Source: Bacteroidales bacterium UBA5621
GTDB taxonomy: Bacteria; Bacteroidota; Bacteroidia; Bacteroidales; VadinHA17
Assembly: GCA_002424525.1 (NCBI GenBank)
Contig: DIKJ01000198.1
Location: 5,252 to 54,321, forward strand
DNA: 49,070 bases
Direction: 5' to 3'
A program made the position numbers and the translations under genes. Below the pieces are notes generated by a model. The model ran no database searches. It was not told where the DNA came from and was given only the letters and a program-made list of their open reading frames with translations. Below, piece by piece: positions 40,832 through 49,070 of the stretch; position 1 is the stretch's first letter; the number at the start of each line of letters is the position of its first letter.

Positions 40832-43093
40832 CTACTCTGAGAAATCTTCCACTCTGCTGACGTTTTCAATACCCTTGATATTCGATATTTTAAGTATCAG
40901 ATTATTGAGGTCCTTGGTATGATGTACGTAAAGATCTATGGTGCCTTCGAAGATCCCGTTCCGGACACTTATATTTATGTTGGTCATATTTACTTTCAGC
41001 TCTGATGAAATTATATTTGTGATTTCATTAACGAGACCGATCCTGTCCACTCCGCTCATCGTTATCCTTGCGATGAAGGAGACCAGTTTGTGGATGGCCC
41101 ATTTGACTGCGATTACCCGGTTGCCCTCATTTGACATGATCCTTATGGCTACGGGGCATTTGGGCTTATGGATTATGATTGCGCCCTCAGGAGAGCGGTA
41201 TCCGATCACCTCATCGCCCGGTATGGGATTACAGCATTTTGCAATTTCGTAGGATTGTTCAGCATTTTCTATATTTTCCCGGAGAAGGAAGGGGATGCTG
41301 GCATCAATCCTTTCTGATAATACCACTTCTTCCTTCTTCTCTTTTTTTGATCCGAGAAACTTGAGTTCCCAGTATTTGATAACATTCCTTGAAGGGCTCT
41401 TTCTTAATATCTTCTTAAGATTATCAAGGTTTATTATTCCCAGTTCAACACCTGAATAGAGCTCATCCTTATTAAGCACGTCGTATGAAAGCATAAGCTT
41501 TTTAAGGACTTCGGAGTTTGGCGATTCACCCACTTCATTCAGTTTTGCTTCGAGTATTTCCATGCCTTTCTGAATCCTGTTCTTCGATTCAGCCCGCAGG
41601 GTATTCTTTATGGCTTCCTTGGCTTTTGAGGTGCTTACGAATGAAAGCCACTCCTTATCCGGTTTAGCGATATCCGATGTGATTATTTCGACCTGGTCGC
41701 CACTCATTAAAGTGGCATTGATGGGATTGAGTTTATAATTAATCTTTGCCCCGATAGCTTTATTGCCTACTTCAGTGTGTATCTCGTAGGCAAAGTCAAG
41801 GGCAGAGGCGCCTTTGGGAAGGCTTATGAGGGTCCCCTTCGGCGTAAAGACCATGATCTCGGATGAGAAGAGATTCATTTTGAATTCATCGAGGAATTCG
41901 ATGGGATCTTCGAGGGGATTCTCCAGCATATGCCTGATCCTTTTGATCCATTTATCCAGTTCGCTCTCCTGTGAATCATCGCCCTTGTATTTCCAGTGGG
42001 CGGCATACCCTCGTTCAGCAATCTCATCCATCCTCTTGCTTCTGATCTGAACCTCCACCCACTTCCCCTCGGGTCCCATTACAGTCAGATGAAGTGCTTC
42101 ATATCCGTTTGACTTTGGCCTGCTTACCCAGTCGCGAAGCCTGTCGGGTTTCGGCAGATATGAGTCTGTTATAATTGAATAAATATTCCAGCAGGTTGTT
42201 TTTTCGGGGACGCCCGGAACAGGATCGAATACGATCCTCACTGCAAGAACATCATAGACCTCTTCAAAAGGAACGTTCTTTGACTGCATTTTCTTCCAGA
42301 TCGAAAAGATCGACTTCGGTCGTCCGCTGATATCAAAAACAAGCCCAGATTGAGAGAGCTTGTCGATTATGGGTAGAGAAAACCTGTTGATGAGGGCAAG
42401 GTATTTTTTTTCGCTGTGTTTCAGTTTGGAGGCAATCTCTTCGTATATCGTTGGTTGCCTGAACCTGAAGCTGAGATCTTCCAGTTCGCTCTTTATTGCA
42501 TATAATCCGAGCCTGTTGGCAAGAGGGGCATAGAGGAAAATTGTTTCTCCGGCGATCTTCAGCCTCTTGTTCTCGGGCATGGAGTCGAGCGTCCTCATGT
42601 TGTGCAGCCTGTCAGCAATTTTGATGAGGATCACCCTCAGGTCGTCGGAAAGGGTTAGCAGCATCTTCCTGAAATTCTCTGCCTGCATCGAAGAGGATGT
42701 CTCTTTGTTATAGGTCCCGGAGATCTTCGTAAGCCCGTCAATAATGGAGGTTATTTTGGGTCCGAAATCCCTCTCGGCATCCTCGAGTGAGTACTCCGTA
42801 TCCTCAACAACATCATGAAGAAGGGATGCCGCAATCGATCTTGCCCCCAGACCGATTTCCTGGTTGACTATCCTGGCTACGGAAATGGGATGAAGGACAT
42901 AGGGCTCACCGGATTTCCGGCGCATGTTCAGGTGCGCCTCGTTAGCTATCCTGAATGCTCTGTCAATCAGTTCCCTGTCTCCCGGTTTATTGCATCTGTG
43001 AAGATTGTTGACCAGCGAATTGTATTCAGACTGAATTAGCTCAAAATCTTCTTCATCAAAAAAATCCTTCTTCCCCATATAATGCCTCGGCAT
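40832..43093 (-). CDS. Bifunctional (p)ppGpp synthetase/hydrolase
   Basis: 753 residues (start at 43093, or 43078 at MGKKDFF, which is better spaced from a -7 box at 43108-43115). Makes and degrades the stringent-response alarmone. HD hydrolase domain intact: His54, His93-Asp94 (LLHDVVEDTEY), Asp161 (IADRLHNMRTL), so it can hydrolyse. Synthetase domain with RPKSIFSIWKKMQSKNV, VYDVLAVRIVF, RPKSNGYEALHLTV and EVQIRSKRMDEIAERGYAAHWKYK. TGS domain (about 405-465, MVFTPKGTLISLPKGASALDFAYEIHTEVG), then the C-terminal CC and ACT domains (about 660-750). Called Rel/SpoT-like because both activities look complete. The M16/CHU_C genes lie upstream on the same strand. Confidence 0.95.
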   Translation of the reverse strand: MPRHYMGKKDFFDEEDFELIQSEYNSLVNNLHRCNKPGDRELIDRAFRIANEAHLNMRRKSGEPYVLHPISVARIVNQEIGLGARSIAASLLHDVVEDTEYSLEDAERDFGPKITSIIDGLTKISGTYNKETSSSMQAENFRKMLLTLSDDLRVILIKIADRLHNMRTLDSMPENKRLKIAGETIFLYAPLANRLGLYAIKSELEDLSFRFRQPTIYEEIASKLKHSEKKYLALINRFSLPIIDKLSQSGLVFDISGRPKSIFSIWKKMQSKNVPFEEVYDVLAVRIVFDPVPGVPEKTTCWNIYSIITDSYLPKPDRLRDWVSRPKSNGYEALHLTVMGPEGKWVEVQIRSKRMDEIAERGYAAHWKYKGDDSQESELDKWIKRIRHMLENPLEDPIEFLDEFKMNLFSSEIMVFTPKGTLISLPKGASALDFAYEIHTEVGNKAIGAKINYKLNPINATLMSGDQVEIITSDIAKPDKEWLSFVSTSKAKEAIKNTLRAESKNRIQKGMEILEAKLNEVGESPNSEVLKKLMLSYDVLNKDELYSGVELGIINLDNLKKILRKSPSRNVIKYWELKFLGSKKEKKEEVVLSERIDASIPFLLRENIENAEQSYEIAKCCNPIPGDEVIGYRSPEGAIIIHKPKCPVAIRIMSNEGNRVIAVKWAIHKLVSFIARITMSGVDRIGLVNEITNIISSELKVNMTNINISVRNGIFEGTIDLYVHHTKDLNNLILKISNIKGIENVSRVEDFSE

Positions 43094-43107
43094 TTTAAAG
43101 TCTGATA

Positions 43108-43115
43108 CAAAGATA
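43108..43115 (-). promoter_or_regulatory. Putative -7 box of the RelA/SpoT gene
   Basis: Minus strand TATCTTTG, exact -7 consensus. It would start transcription about 10 nt before the ATG at 43093 or 25 nt before that at 43078, favouring the latter as the true start. Confidence 0.4.
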
Positions 43116-43167
43116 AATTTATTAGGTTAATATTGTAGCTGTGGGGAGTGCTGAGGCAACTGAATTA

Positions 43168-44658
43168 TCAACGGTTTTTGAATATCGTTACGTTCCCTGT
43201 CCTTGAAACTGGTTTGCCCGAAGGAGTCGTAACTTTCAGGAACCAGAGATAGACTCCCTGCGGCAAAGGATTCCCTCCTTTTGATCCGTCCCATGATTCG
43301 TTATGATCGGACGATTCGAAAACAACTCTGCCGGCTTTGTCGCTTATAGTCAGGTGATATGCCGGGGGCGTGAATGAAAGTACAGGCCTGAACAAGTCGT
43401 TGATCCCGTCGCCGTCGGGAGTAAAAACATTCGGAACAGCAATATTTTCAGTCACTTCTGTGCAGATGTAGTTCGACATGCTGATCCCGTTTATCAGATA
43501 GGGATTTGATGATTCCTGTGCAGAAACAGCGAAACAGATTTCCGGTCCGGTAACCTCATACATCAGATCGGAATACCGGATCGTAATAGAAGTATCAGGG
43601 GGAAAAATTGTTGCTTTTTCGGTAAAGCCATTTCCGGTATTGACCAGAAGAGTGTATCCGGAGATTGCCCCCATCCATTTTCTGTATGAGTTCCACGTCA
43701 GTCTTATATCATTTCCCGACCTCTGAAGATCCAGAACGATACTGGATGCCGTATTTGATGTCACAAGGGCGTTACCGCAATTATTCACTGCCGAAAGCCG
43801 GTAAGTGTTGATAATTCCCAGGTCAGGCTGAGTATCGGTATATCTTACCATTCCGTTATCGGACGATAAACGGGCAATCTGCCGGAAGCCTCCTGACTGT
43901 GCACCATCTTTTTCCAGGTCAAAAAGCGTTATTTCTGATAACGGATCGATCGTAAATGAAAGCTCAATGTTATTCCCGCCGGTTACACTCGCAAAATCGG
44001 CATTTATCCACCGGGGAGGCCTTTGCATCCTTGTGTTTATGCATGTCCTGTTCGAAACGGATGTCCGGTCAATTCCATCCAGTATGGCTTCCACCAGAAA
44101 ACAATAGTCTGAATCGAAAACGAAATCATCAATAGTCAGCTGAAGAACATCCGGCGCTGTAGTTCCTGCCTCGGAATAACCTCCTCCCCCGACTGATAAA
44201 AGTATCCGGTATCCGGTGACTGCGTACGGAAAAGAAGGATAGTTGTTCCAGTTTAACTGAATCTTTCCTGAACAGGTGTCAATCCGTGCAGAGGCAAACA
44301 TCGTGCTGATCACATTTGACAAAGGGCTGATGTTAAGGGAATGGTCGAAAGCTGCCACAACGTACGACTCCCTGAAAAAGGATGCACCGGAACCATAATG
44401 TATAAAGACATCAGCCAGGGGGTTTTTCAGCGTATCGATGGCATAACCCTCCCCGTTCCTGAAGGAATAAACAACATATCCGGCAACATCTGGAGAGGGG
44501 CTTAATTCCCATCTCAGCTCAGGATTGCCTGTTGGCTGAACAACAGAGACCAGCATCAGAACAGGGGAGAGGGGAGGCTCCCGGTCAGTCTGACCTGAAA
44601 GGGGAAAGCTGACTCCGGCCTGAAGCAAGATCAAAACAAGCAGGAGATAAATTCTCAT
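43168..44658 (-). CDS. Secreted fibronectin-like protein with T9SS type B (CHU_C) C-terminal domain
   Basis: 496 residues. Signal peptide RIYLLLVLILLQAGVSFPLSG; Pro-rich linker; four fibronectin-III-like modules (for example VVQPTGNPELRWELSPSPDVAGYVVY at about 38 and GNDIRLTWNSYRKWMGAISGYTLLV near 315); and a C-terminal sorting module IAVPNVFTPDGDGINDLF...ESWDGSKGGNPLPQGVYLWFLKV (about 408-485). Family knowledge links this module to type IX secretion. Its ATG overlaps the stop of the upstream M16-like gene by 4 nt (ATGA), an unusually tight coupling for a surface protein. It is a smaller relative of the protein at 1923-4541. Confidence 0.88.
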   Translation of the reverse strand: MRIYLLLVLILLQAGVSFPLSGQTDREPPLSPVLMLVSVVQPTGNPELRWELSPSPDVAGYVVYSFRNGEGYAIDTLKNPLADVFIHYGSGASFFRESYVVAAFDHSLNISPLSNVISTMFASARIDTCSGKIQLNWNNYPSFPYAVTGYRILLSVGGGGYSEAGTTAPDVLQLTIDDFVFDSDYCFLVEAILDGIDRTSVSNRTCINTRMQRPPRWINADFASVTGGNNIELSFTIDPLSEITLFDLEKDGAQSGGFRQIARLSSDNGMVRYTDTQPDLGIINTYRLSAVNNCGNALVTSNTASSIVLDLQRSGNDIRLTWNSYRKWMGAISGYTLLVNTGNGFTEKATIFPPDTSITIRYSDLMYEVTGPEICFAVSAQESSNPYLINGISMSNYICTEVTENIAVPNVFTPDGDGINDLFRPVLSFTPPAYHLTISDKAGRVVFESSDHNESWDGSKGGNPLPQGVYLWFLKVTTPSGKPVSRTGNVTIFKNR

Positions 44659-45935
44659 AGCGGACCTGCAATAATTTCATTAAGTGCTTCCGTCTTGTAA
44701 TACGTTCGGGCGAGCTCAATTATTTCATCGGGGCTGATGGTTTTTATCTTTTCTGCAAACCTGTGGTAATAGCTGTTATCAAGTCCGAACTGCCAGACAG
44801 CCCTGAAACTTTCTGCAAGGGCAAAGGGTCCGTCAAACATTCTTATCATCTGCCCGAGCATATAATTCCTTACGGCTCTGAGTTCATCCGGTTCCACAGG
44901 TTTTGTATGAAGAAGGGAGATCTCCCTGTATATCTCGTCGACGGCACTATGGGTATTCCCGCTGCCTGTTTCAGTTGAAATAATAGTAAAACCCGAAAGG
45001 TCAAGCGAGGAGAGAACAGAATGAATACCATAAGTGAATCCCTTTTCCTCCCTGAGGTTTTTCATTAATCTTGAACCGAAATATCCACCCAGGATGGTGT
45101 TCACGATCTTCAATGCCGGGTAATCCGGATGGCGCTTGCTGATCGAAGGGGAGCCGATCCTGATGGCTGATTGTATTGCTCCGGGTTTGGTCAGCCCTGA
45201 CTTCTTTCCTGCTGACCCGCTCAGGTATGCCACCGATCCTTCAATATAAACGTTCCCGGCCTGAAGGTCTCCGAAACAGTTTTCAAGAACCTGTGGGATT
45301 TTATCTGAGATCTTTCCGGAGATTATGACAGTCAGATTCCCGGGGCTGTAATACTTCAGATGAAAATCCTTAAGGAGTCCGGGCGTAATGTTGCCAAAAT
45401 CAGATTCGTCTGCCTGCCTGCCATAGGGATGCGTTTTTCCGAAGAGAGATTCGAAAAACATTTCTGTAGCAAGGTTCTGAACCTTTTCCCTGTTAATCCT
45501 GTACCACTGAAGCCTTTTTTTAATCAGGTTTTCCAGTTCCCTGGCAGGGAACAGCGGACAGAAAAGGATCTCGCGGGCCAGTTCCATGATTTTTCTGAAA
45601 TGCCTGCTCAAGGCATAGATAGTCAGCCCTGCCAGATCCTTCTCGCATGTAAGATTAATGAATGCCCCGTAATAATCGAGTTTTTTGCTCATTTCCTCTG
45701 AAGTGTATCTGGCGGAGCCTTCAGTGAGCATCATATTTACTGAAGAGGAGAGAAGAGGGAGATCCTCCTGTATCTGTCCGGCTTTGAAAATAAAATCAAC
45801 CCGTATTATATCCTCGGTGTCGGAAGAGATAATGTGTACAGGAACTCCGTTCCTGAGGATATAGAGATCAGGCAGAGGGATTAACCCTGGCTCAACCGGC
45901 ATAACCTGCGGTTCATTGCTTTGCAGATGATTCAT
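44655..45935 (-). CDS. M16-family peptidase-like protein lacking the zinc motif
   Basis: 426 residues from the ATG at 45935 (MNHLQSNEPQVMPV), 8 nt after the stop of the catalytic partner; an in-frame ATG at 45977 would overlap it by 34 nt. M16 fold: VPVHIISSDTEDIIRVDFIFKAGQIQED, then LLSSSVNMMLTEGSARYTSEEMSKKLDYYGA where active members have HLLEH, so zinc cannot be bound. The C-terminal IVNTILGGYFGSRLMKNLREEKGFTYGIHS is the conserved substrate-clamp region. No signal peptide is obvious. As in mitochondrial processing peptidase and many bacterial pairs, the inactive subunit likely dimerises with the active one encoded just upstream. Confidence 0.88.
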   Translation of the reverse strand: MNHLQSNEPQVMPVEPGLIPLPDLYILRNGVPVHIISSDTEDIIRVDFIFKAGQIQEDLPLLSSSVNMMLTEGSARYTSEEMSKKLDYYGAFINLTCEKDLAGLTIYALSRHFRKIMELAREILFCPLFPARELENLIKKRLQWYRINREKVQNLATEMFFESLFGKTHPYGRQADESDFGNITPGLLKDFHLKYYSPGNLTVIISGKISDKIPQVLENCFGDLQAGNVYIEGSVAYLSGSAGKKSGLTKPGAIQSAIRIGSPSISKRHPDYPALKIVNTILGGYFGSRLMKNLREEKGFTYGIHSVLSSLDLSGFTIISTETGSGNTHSAVDEIYREISLLHTKPVEPDELRAVRNYMLGQMIRMFDGPFALAESFRAVWQFGLDNSYYHRFAEKIKTISPDEIIELARTYYKTEALNEIIAGPL

Positions 45936-45943
45936 TATCAGGT

Positions 45944-47182
45944 TTATATGGTTGACTGGTAGTAAATTGTACTGCAATTTGACGTGGCAAGGTGCTTACG
46001 GGCAGAATCAGTTATTCTGCTCTGACCTACTTCCCTGTACGATTCAACTTCTCTGTTTATCCGGCCGGCATCGCCCAGAAGTTCGTAAAATGAGAGGCTC
46101 ATTGCTTTATTGAGTATTGAGGTGTTTGACAGAAGAGTGGATGACTCAAACCTGTTTTTTACCTTATTGATTTCAGAAATGGTTACCGGTTTATTTTTCA
46201 GTTCATCAATCACTTCATTTACAGCCTTGTCTGCGGCTTCCGGATCAACGCCTTTCATTAGTTTGCCGGTGAGGATAGCCAGCCCGGGGTCCAGGTCGGA
46301 TGTGATCCATGCATTTATTTCACTGAAGATATTTTTCTTCCTGACAAGCCTGGTATATAAACGACCCGATTCACCACCCGATAGTATGTCAGTAACAAGA
46401 TCAAGTGCATGAAAATCATCGTGATCCCTTTTGCAGATATGCCAGGCTTTATAGAGGGCATCGGAAGGCACATCTCTCTTCAGGATAATTATTCTCTCTT
46501 CGGTCTGCTCCGGTTCGGTCGGGATGGCCACCTCACGGGCAGGATTGCCTTTTACCGGCCCAAACCATTTTACAGAAAGGTCCCGGGCAATATCGGGTGA
46601 GATATTTCCGGTGAGTGAAAGAATGGCATTTCCGGGAGAGTAGTGAGAAGAGTAAAACTTTTTGACATCTTCAAGTCTGACGCTTTCTATATGAGAAATA
46701 TCCATACCAATTGTCGGCCACCGGTAAGGGTGCACCTTATATGCCAGTGGCCTGAGTTTCAGCATTGCATCACCGTAGGGTTGATTAAGATACCTCTGCT
46801 TGAACTCCTCAATGACAACACTTTTCTGAATATCCAGGGTTTCCTGTGTCAGATTCAATCCGGTCATCCTGTCTGATTCGAGCCAGAAGGCAGTCTCTAA
46901 ATTATTTGCAGGAATAGTTATATAATAATCGGTAATGTCGTTGTTTGTGAATGCATTGTTCTCTCCGCCGGCAATCTGTAGTGGAACGTCAAACTCAGGG
47001 ACATCAGCTGATCCTCCGAACATAAGGTGCTCCAACAGGTGAGCCAGACCTGTCATTTCCTGACCTTCATGCCTGGAGCCGACATTATAGAGCAGATTCA
47101 TTGCAACCAGCGGAGTTGACCTGTCCTCGTGCACAATAACCCTGAGCCCGTTTTCAAGTGTGAAACGATCGAATTTTACCAT
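45944..47182 (-). CDS. Zinc-dependent M16 peptidase, catalytic subunit
   Basis: 412 residues. The inverted zinc motif HLLEH (His48, Glu51, His52; GLAHLLEHLMFGG) with the downstream Glu125/Glu126 (VVIEEFKQR) identifies an active M16 protease. The conserved NNAFTNNDITDYYITIP and C-terminal ILSGGESGRLYTRLVRKKNIFSEINAW are present. No signal peptide: M16B peptidases of this type are cytosolic or periplasmic and process peptides. First of a coupled trio: active M16, inactive M16 (8-nt gap) and a CHU_C surface protein (4-nt overlap). Confidence 0.93.
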   Translation of the reverse strand: MVKFDRFTLENGLRVIVHEDRSTPLVAMNLLYNVGSRHEGQEMTGLAHLLEHLMFGGSADVPEFDVPLQIAGGENNAFTNNDITDYYITIPANNLETAFWLESDRMTGLNLTQETLDIQKSVVIEEFKQRYLNQPYGDAMLKLRPLAYKVHPYRWPTIGMDISHIESVRLEDVKKFYSSHYSPGNAILSLTGNISPDIARDLSVKWFGPVKGNPAREVAIPTEPEQTEERIIILKRDVPSDALYKAWHICKRDHDDFHALDLVTDILSGGESGRLYTRLVRKKNIFSEINAWITSDLDPGLAILTGKLMKGVDPEAADKAVNEVIDELKNKPVTISEINKVKNRFESSTLLSNTSILNKAMSLSFYELLGDAGRINREVESYREVGQSRITDSARKHLATSNCSTIYYQSTI

Positions 47183-47209
47183 TCATATCAGGAAAAAGTG
47201 AGCAATTGA

Positions 47210-47217
47210 CAAACTTA
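47210..47217 (-). promoter_or_regulatory. Putative -7 box of the M16 peptidase operon
   Basis: Minus strand TAAGTTTG, exact -7 consensus, 28 nt before the ATG at 47182. No TTG at -33. Confidence 0.4.
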
Positions 47218-47249
47218 ATTAAAAAACAGAGACGCTTCAGGATTGTTTC

Positions 47250-47257
47250 TATATTTG
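47250..47257 (+). promoter_or_regulatory. Putative -7 box of the CLC gene, very close to the start codon
   Basis: TATATTTG, exact -7 consensus, ending 7 nt before the ATG at 47265. Transcription would begin 1-5 nt before the start codon, giving an almost leaderless message. No other in-frame start is available nearby and no ribosome-binding site is seen. Confidence 0.4.
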
Positions 47258-47264
47258 CATAATA

Positions 47265-49040
47265 ATGCCTGGCAGTAAGTTTTTCAGATGGATAGGTAAA
47301 ATCCGCCTGGTTGATATTGACCAGGTAAAACTATTGTATTTTCTGAGCCTTCTTGTAGGTTTACTGAGTGCGCTGGCTGCAGTTATTCTCAAAAACACAA
47401 TCCATTATACGCATAAACTGCTGACTGAAGGTTTCACTCCGGGATCAGGCAGTTTCCTCTATCTTGCCTACCCGCTTGCAGGGATGCTGATTACACTGTT
47501 GTTCGTAACTTTCATAGTACGTGATAATATCGGGCATGGCATCAGCCGGGTACTTTACGCCATTTCGAAGAAAAAAAGCCTTCTGAAGCCACATAATACC
47601 TGGTCATCAATTGTGGCAACCACTATCACGATCGGATTTGGGGGCTCTGTGGGGGCTGAAGCACCTATTGTCCTTACCGGATCATCCATCGGTTCGGTGG
47701 TGGGCAGGTTTTTCAAAATGAATTACAGGAATATAACACTTCTGATAGGATGCGGGGCAGCAGGTGCAGTATCGGGAATTTTCAAGGCACCCATTGCCGG
47801 GATTGTTTTTACCCTGGAGATACTGATGCTTGACCTGACCCTCTCATCAATAGTCCCGTTGCTGATTGCATCAGTTACTGCGGCAACTGTTGCCTGGTTC
47901 CTGATGGGTGACGAAGTCCTGTTCACCTTTGCCATAACCGAAGCCTATAATTTAAGCAACATTCCCTGGTATTTGCTGCTTGGAGTGGTTGCCGGACTTA
48001 TATCCCTCTATTTCTCGCGAATGACACTATTCCTGGAAAATCAGTACGAAAGGATAAGGAATATTTACATCAGGCTTCTTGTGGGGGGTACCATACTCGG
48101 CGCTTTTATTTTTCTGTTCCCCCCATTTTTCGGGGAGGGTTATGACACAATAATGGCGCTTCTCAGGGGAGATACAGAAGCGGTAACAGGAAATAGTATT
48201 TTTCAGAATCTGACAGATAATTACCTGATATTCATATTGTTTCTGTTCTGCCTGATCATGCTTAAAGTTGTGGCAAGCAGTTCCACCAATGGTGCCGGCG
48301 GAGTAGGAGGTATTTTTGCCCCCACCCTCTTTATCGGAGGATTGACCGGGTACCTGATATCAAGTCTGTTAAACACCTATCTGAACGTTGGTATCCCCGA
48401 CAACAGGTTCGTTCTTGCGGGAATGGCCGGACTGATGGCCGGGGTTATGCATGCACCCCTGACGGCCATCTTCCTGATTGCTGAAATTACCGAAGGCTAT
48501 GCTCTGCTGATACCGCTTATTATAACCTCGACAACTGCATTTATTACAACCAGGAGCTTTGAGCGTCATTCAATTTACCATGTTCAGCTAGCAAAAAAGG
48601 GTGAACTGATAACTCACGATAAGGATAAAGCTGTCCTGACTCTAATGGACTGGCGGAAAGAGATCGAGACGGATCTCCTCAAAATAAAGCCGGGTGATAC
48701 CCTGGGCGATCTTATCGGCCTTATTTCAAAATCAAAGCGCAACATCTTTCCGGTGGTCGATGAGTACAATATACTTGAAGGTATCGTTTCACTCGACGAT
48801 GTCAGGGAGATAATGTTCAATAACGAATTATACGATACGGTTCACGTCAGGGATCTGATGACGATTCCTCCTTCGTATATAGATAAAAAGGAGAATATTG
48901 AAACGGTAATGGAAACCTTCAGGAAGACTGGTGCATGGAACCTGCCGGTGCTAGATAACGGGCTCTATGTCGGATTCCTCTCGAAATCGAGGATTTACAG
49001 TACCTACAGAGAGCTTCTTGTGCAGTTTACCGAAGAATAA
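47265..49040 (+). CDS. CLC-family chloride channel/antiporter with CBS domains
   Basis: 591 residues. About ten to twelve hydrophobic helices over residues 25-440. The CLC signature loop is GFGGSVGAEAPIVLTGSSIG (about 124-143): Glu132 aligns with the gating glutamate of E. coli ClcA (GREGP), with Ala-Glu-Ala instead of Arg-Glu-Gly. The second filter motif is NGAGGVGGIFAPTLFIGG (near 347-364), and MAGLMAGVMHAPLTAIFLIAEIT follows. The C-terminal 140 residues contain two CBS domains (DTLGDLIGLISKSKRNIFPVVDEYNILEGIVSLDDVREI and MTIPPSYIDKKENIETVMETFRKTGAWNLPVLD), which in relatives bind nucleotides and regulate gating. Ion could be chloride or fluoride; transport type undetermined. Confidence 0.93.
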   Translation: MPGSKFFRWIGKIRLVDIDQVKLLYFLSLLVGLLSALAAVILKNTIHYTHKLLTEGFTPGSGSFLYLAYPLAGMLITLLFVTFIVRDNIGHGISRVLYAISKKKSLLKPHNTWSSIVATTITIGFGGSVGAEAPIVLTGSSIGSVVGRFFKMNYRNITLLIGCGAAGAVSGIFKAPIAGIVFTLEILMLDLTLSSIVPLLIASVTAATVAWFLMGDEVLFTFAITEAYNLSNIPWYLLLGVVAGLISLYFSRMTLFLENQYERIRNIYIRLLVGGTILGAFIFLFPPFFGEGYDTIMALLRGDTEAVTGNSIFQNLTDNYLIFILFLFCLIMLKVVASSSTNGAGGVGGIFAPTLFIGGLTGYLISSLLNTYLNVGIPDNRFVLAGMAGLMAGVMHAPLTAIFLIAEITEGYALLIPLIITSTTAFITTRSFERHSIYHVQLAKKGELITHDKDKAVLTLMDWRKEIETDLLKIKPGDTLGDLIGLISKSKRNIFPVVDEYNILEGIVSLDDVREIMFNNELYDTVHVRDLMTIPPSYIDKKENIETVMETFRKTGAWNLPVLDNGLYVGFLSKSRIYSTYRELLVQFTEE

Positions 49041-49070
49041 TCTCCTGTTCCGATTTGCGGAACTGCATCG

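Overview
The window looks like a chromosomal segment of an anaerobic or facultative Bacteroidetes (Bacteroidales-type) bacterium. Evidence: two secreted proteins end in the CHU_C / gliding-motility (type IX secretion type B) sorting domain; there is a WbqC-family protein, a DUF6702-like protein, an archaeal/eukaryotic-type ProRS and a Fur homologue of the Bacteroidetes kind; and several intergenic regions carry exact copies of the Bacteroidetes -7 promoter box TAnnTTTG. Species cannot be told from the sequence. No rRNA, tRNA, insertion sequence, prophage or CRISPR array was seen.

Layout. 1-5763 (+): 5'-truncated pyruvate kinase, a small conserved secreted protein, a large T9SS-type surface protein and a TPR protein. 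5780-9254 (-): endonuclease III followed by a hybrid sensor kinase. 9391-11429 (+): aroB-aroC, overlapping by 4 nt. 11472-15463 (-): a conserved hypothetical, a BamA/D15-like outer-membrane protein and tilS. 15576-17051 (-): proS. 17052-17465 is a non-coding regulatory stretch with four CACATG/CATGTG sites. 17466-20363 (+): a Tyr/Gly-rich lipoprotein and a FadL-like porin. 20427-23785 (-): larC-larE-larB-wbqC, the nickel-pincer nucleotide (NPN) cofactor pathway without larA nearby. 23956-26448 (+): a Tat-exported DUF362 protein and a membrane polyferredoxin that joins NapH-like and NapG-like halves. 26555-30047 (+): methylmalonyl-CoA epimerase, a CitD-CitE fusion, CitF and a 53-residue rubredoxin. 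30079-31539 (-): pepD. 31540-31985 holds two degenerate heptanucleotide arrays. 31986-33750 (+): an isocitrate-dehydrogenase-like enzyme and a degenerate HD-domain protein. 33765-37519 (-): long-chain acyl-CoA ligase and a GH2 lipoprotein. 37698-40298: a SPOR lipoprotein (+), purA (-) and a small outer-membrane protein (+). 40311-43093 (-): Fur-family regulator and RelA/SpoT. 43168-47182 (-): an active and an inactive M16 peptidase coupled to a second CHU_C protein. 47265-49040 (+): a CLC channel/transporter with CBS domains.

How they fit together. Much is housekeeping: glycolysis, shikimate pathway, purine and tRNA metabolism, stringent response and DNA repair. The metabolic core (pyruvate kinase, citrate lyase, isocitrate dehydrogenase, methylmalonyl-CoA epimerase, rubredoxin) suits a fermentative lifestyle with a branched TCA/propionate pathway. 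The most interesting accessory block is 20427-26448: NPN cofactor synthesis transcribed divergently from an apparent transmembrane iron-sulfur electron conduit with a secreted DUF362 partner. The second unusual theme is the recurrence of degenerate 7-nt tandem repeats in intergenic DNA, one of which runs into the end of a coding sequence.
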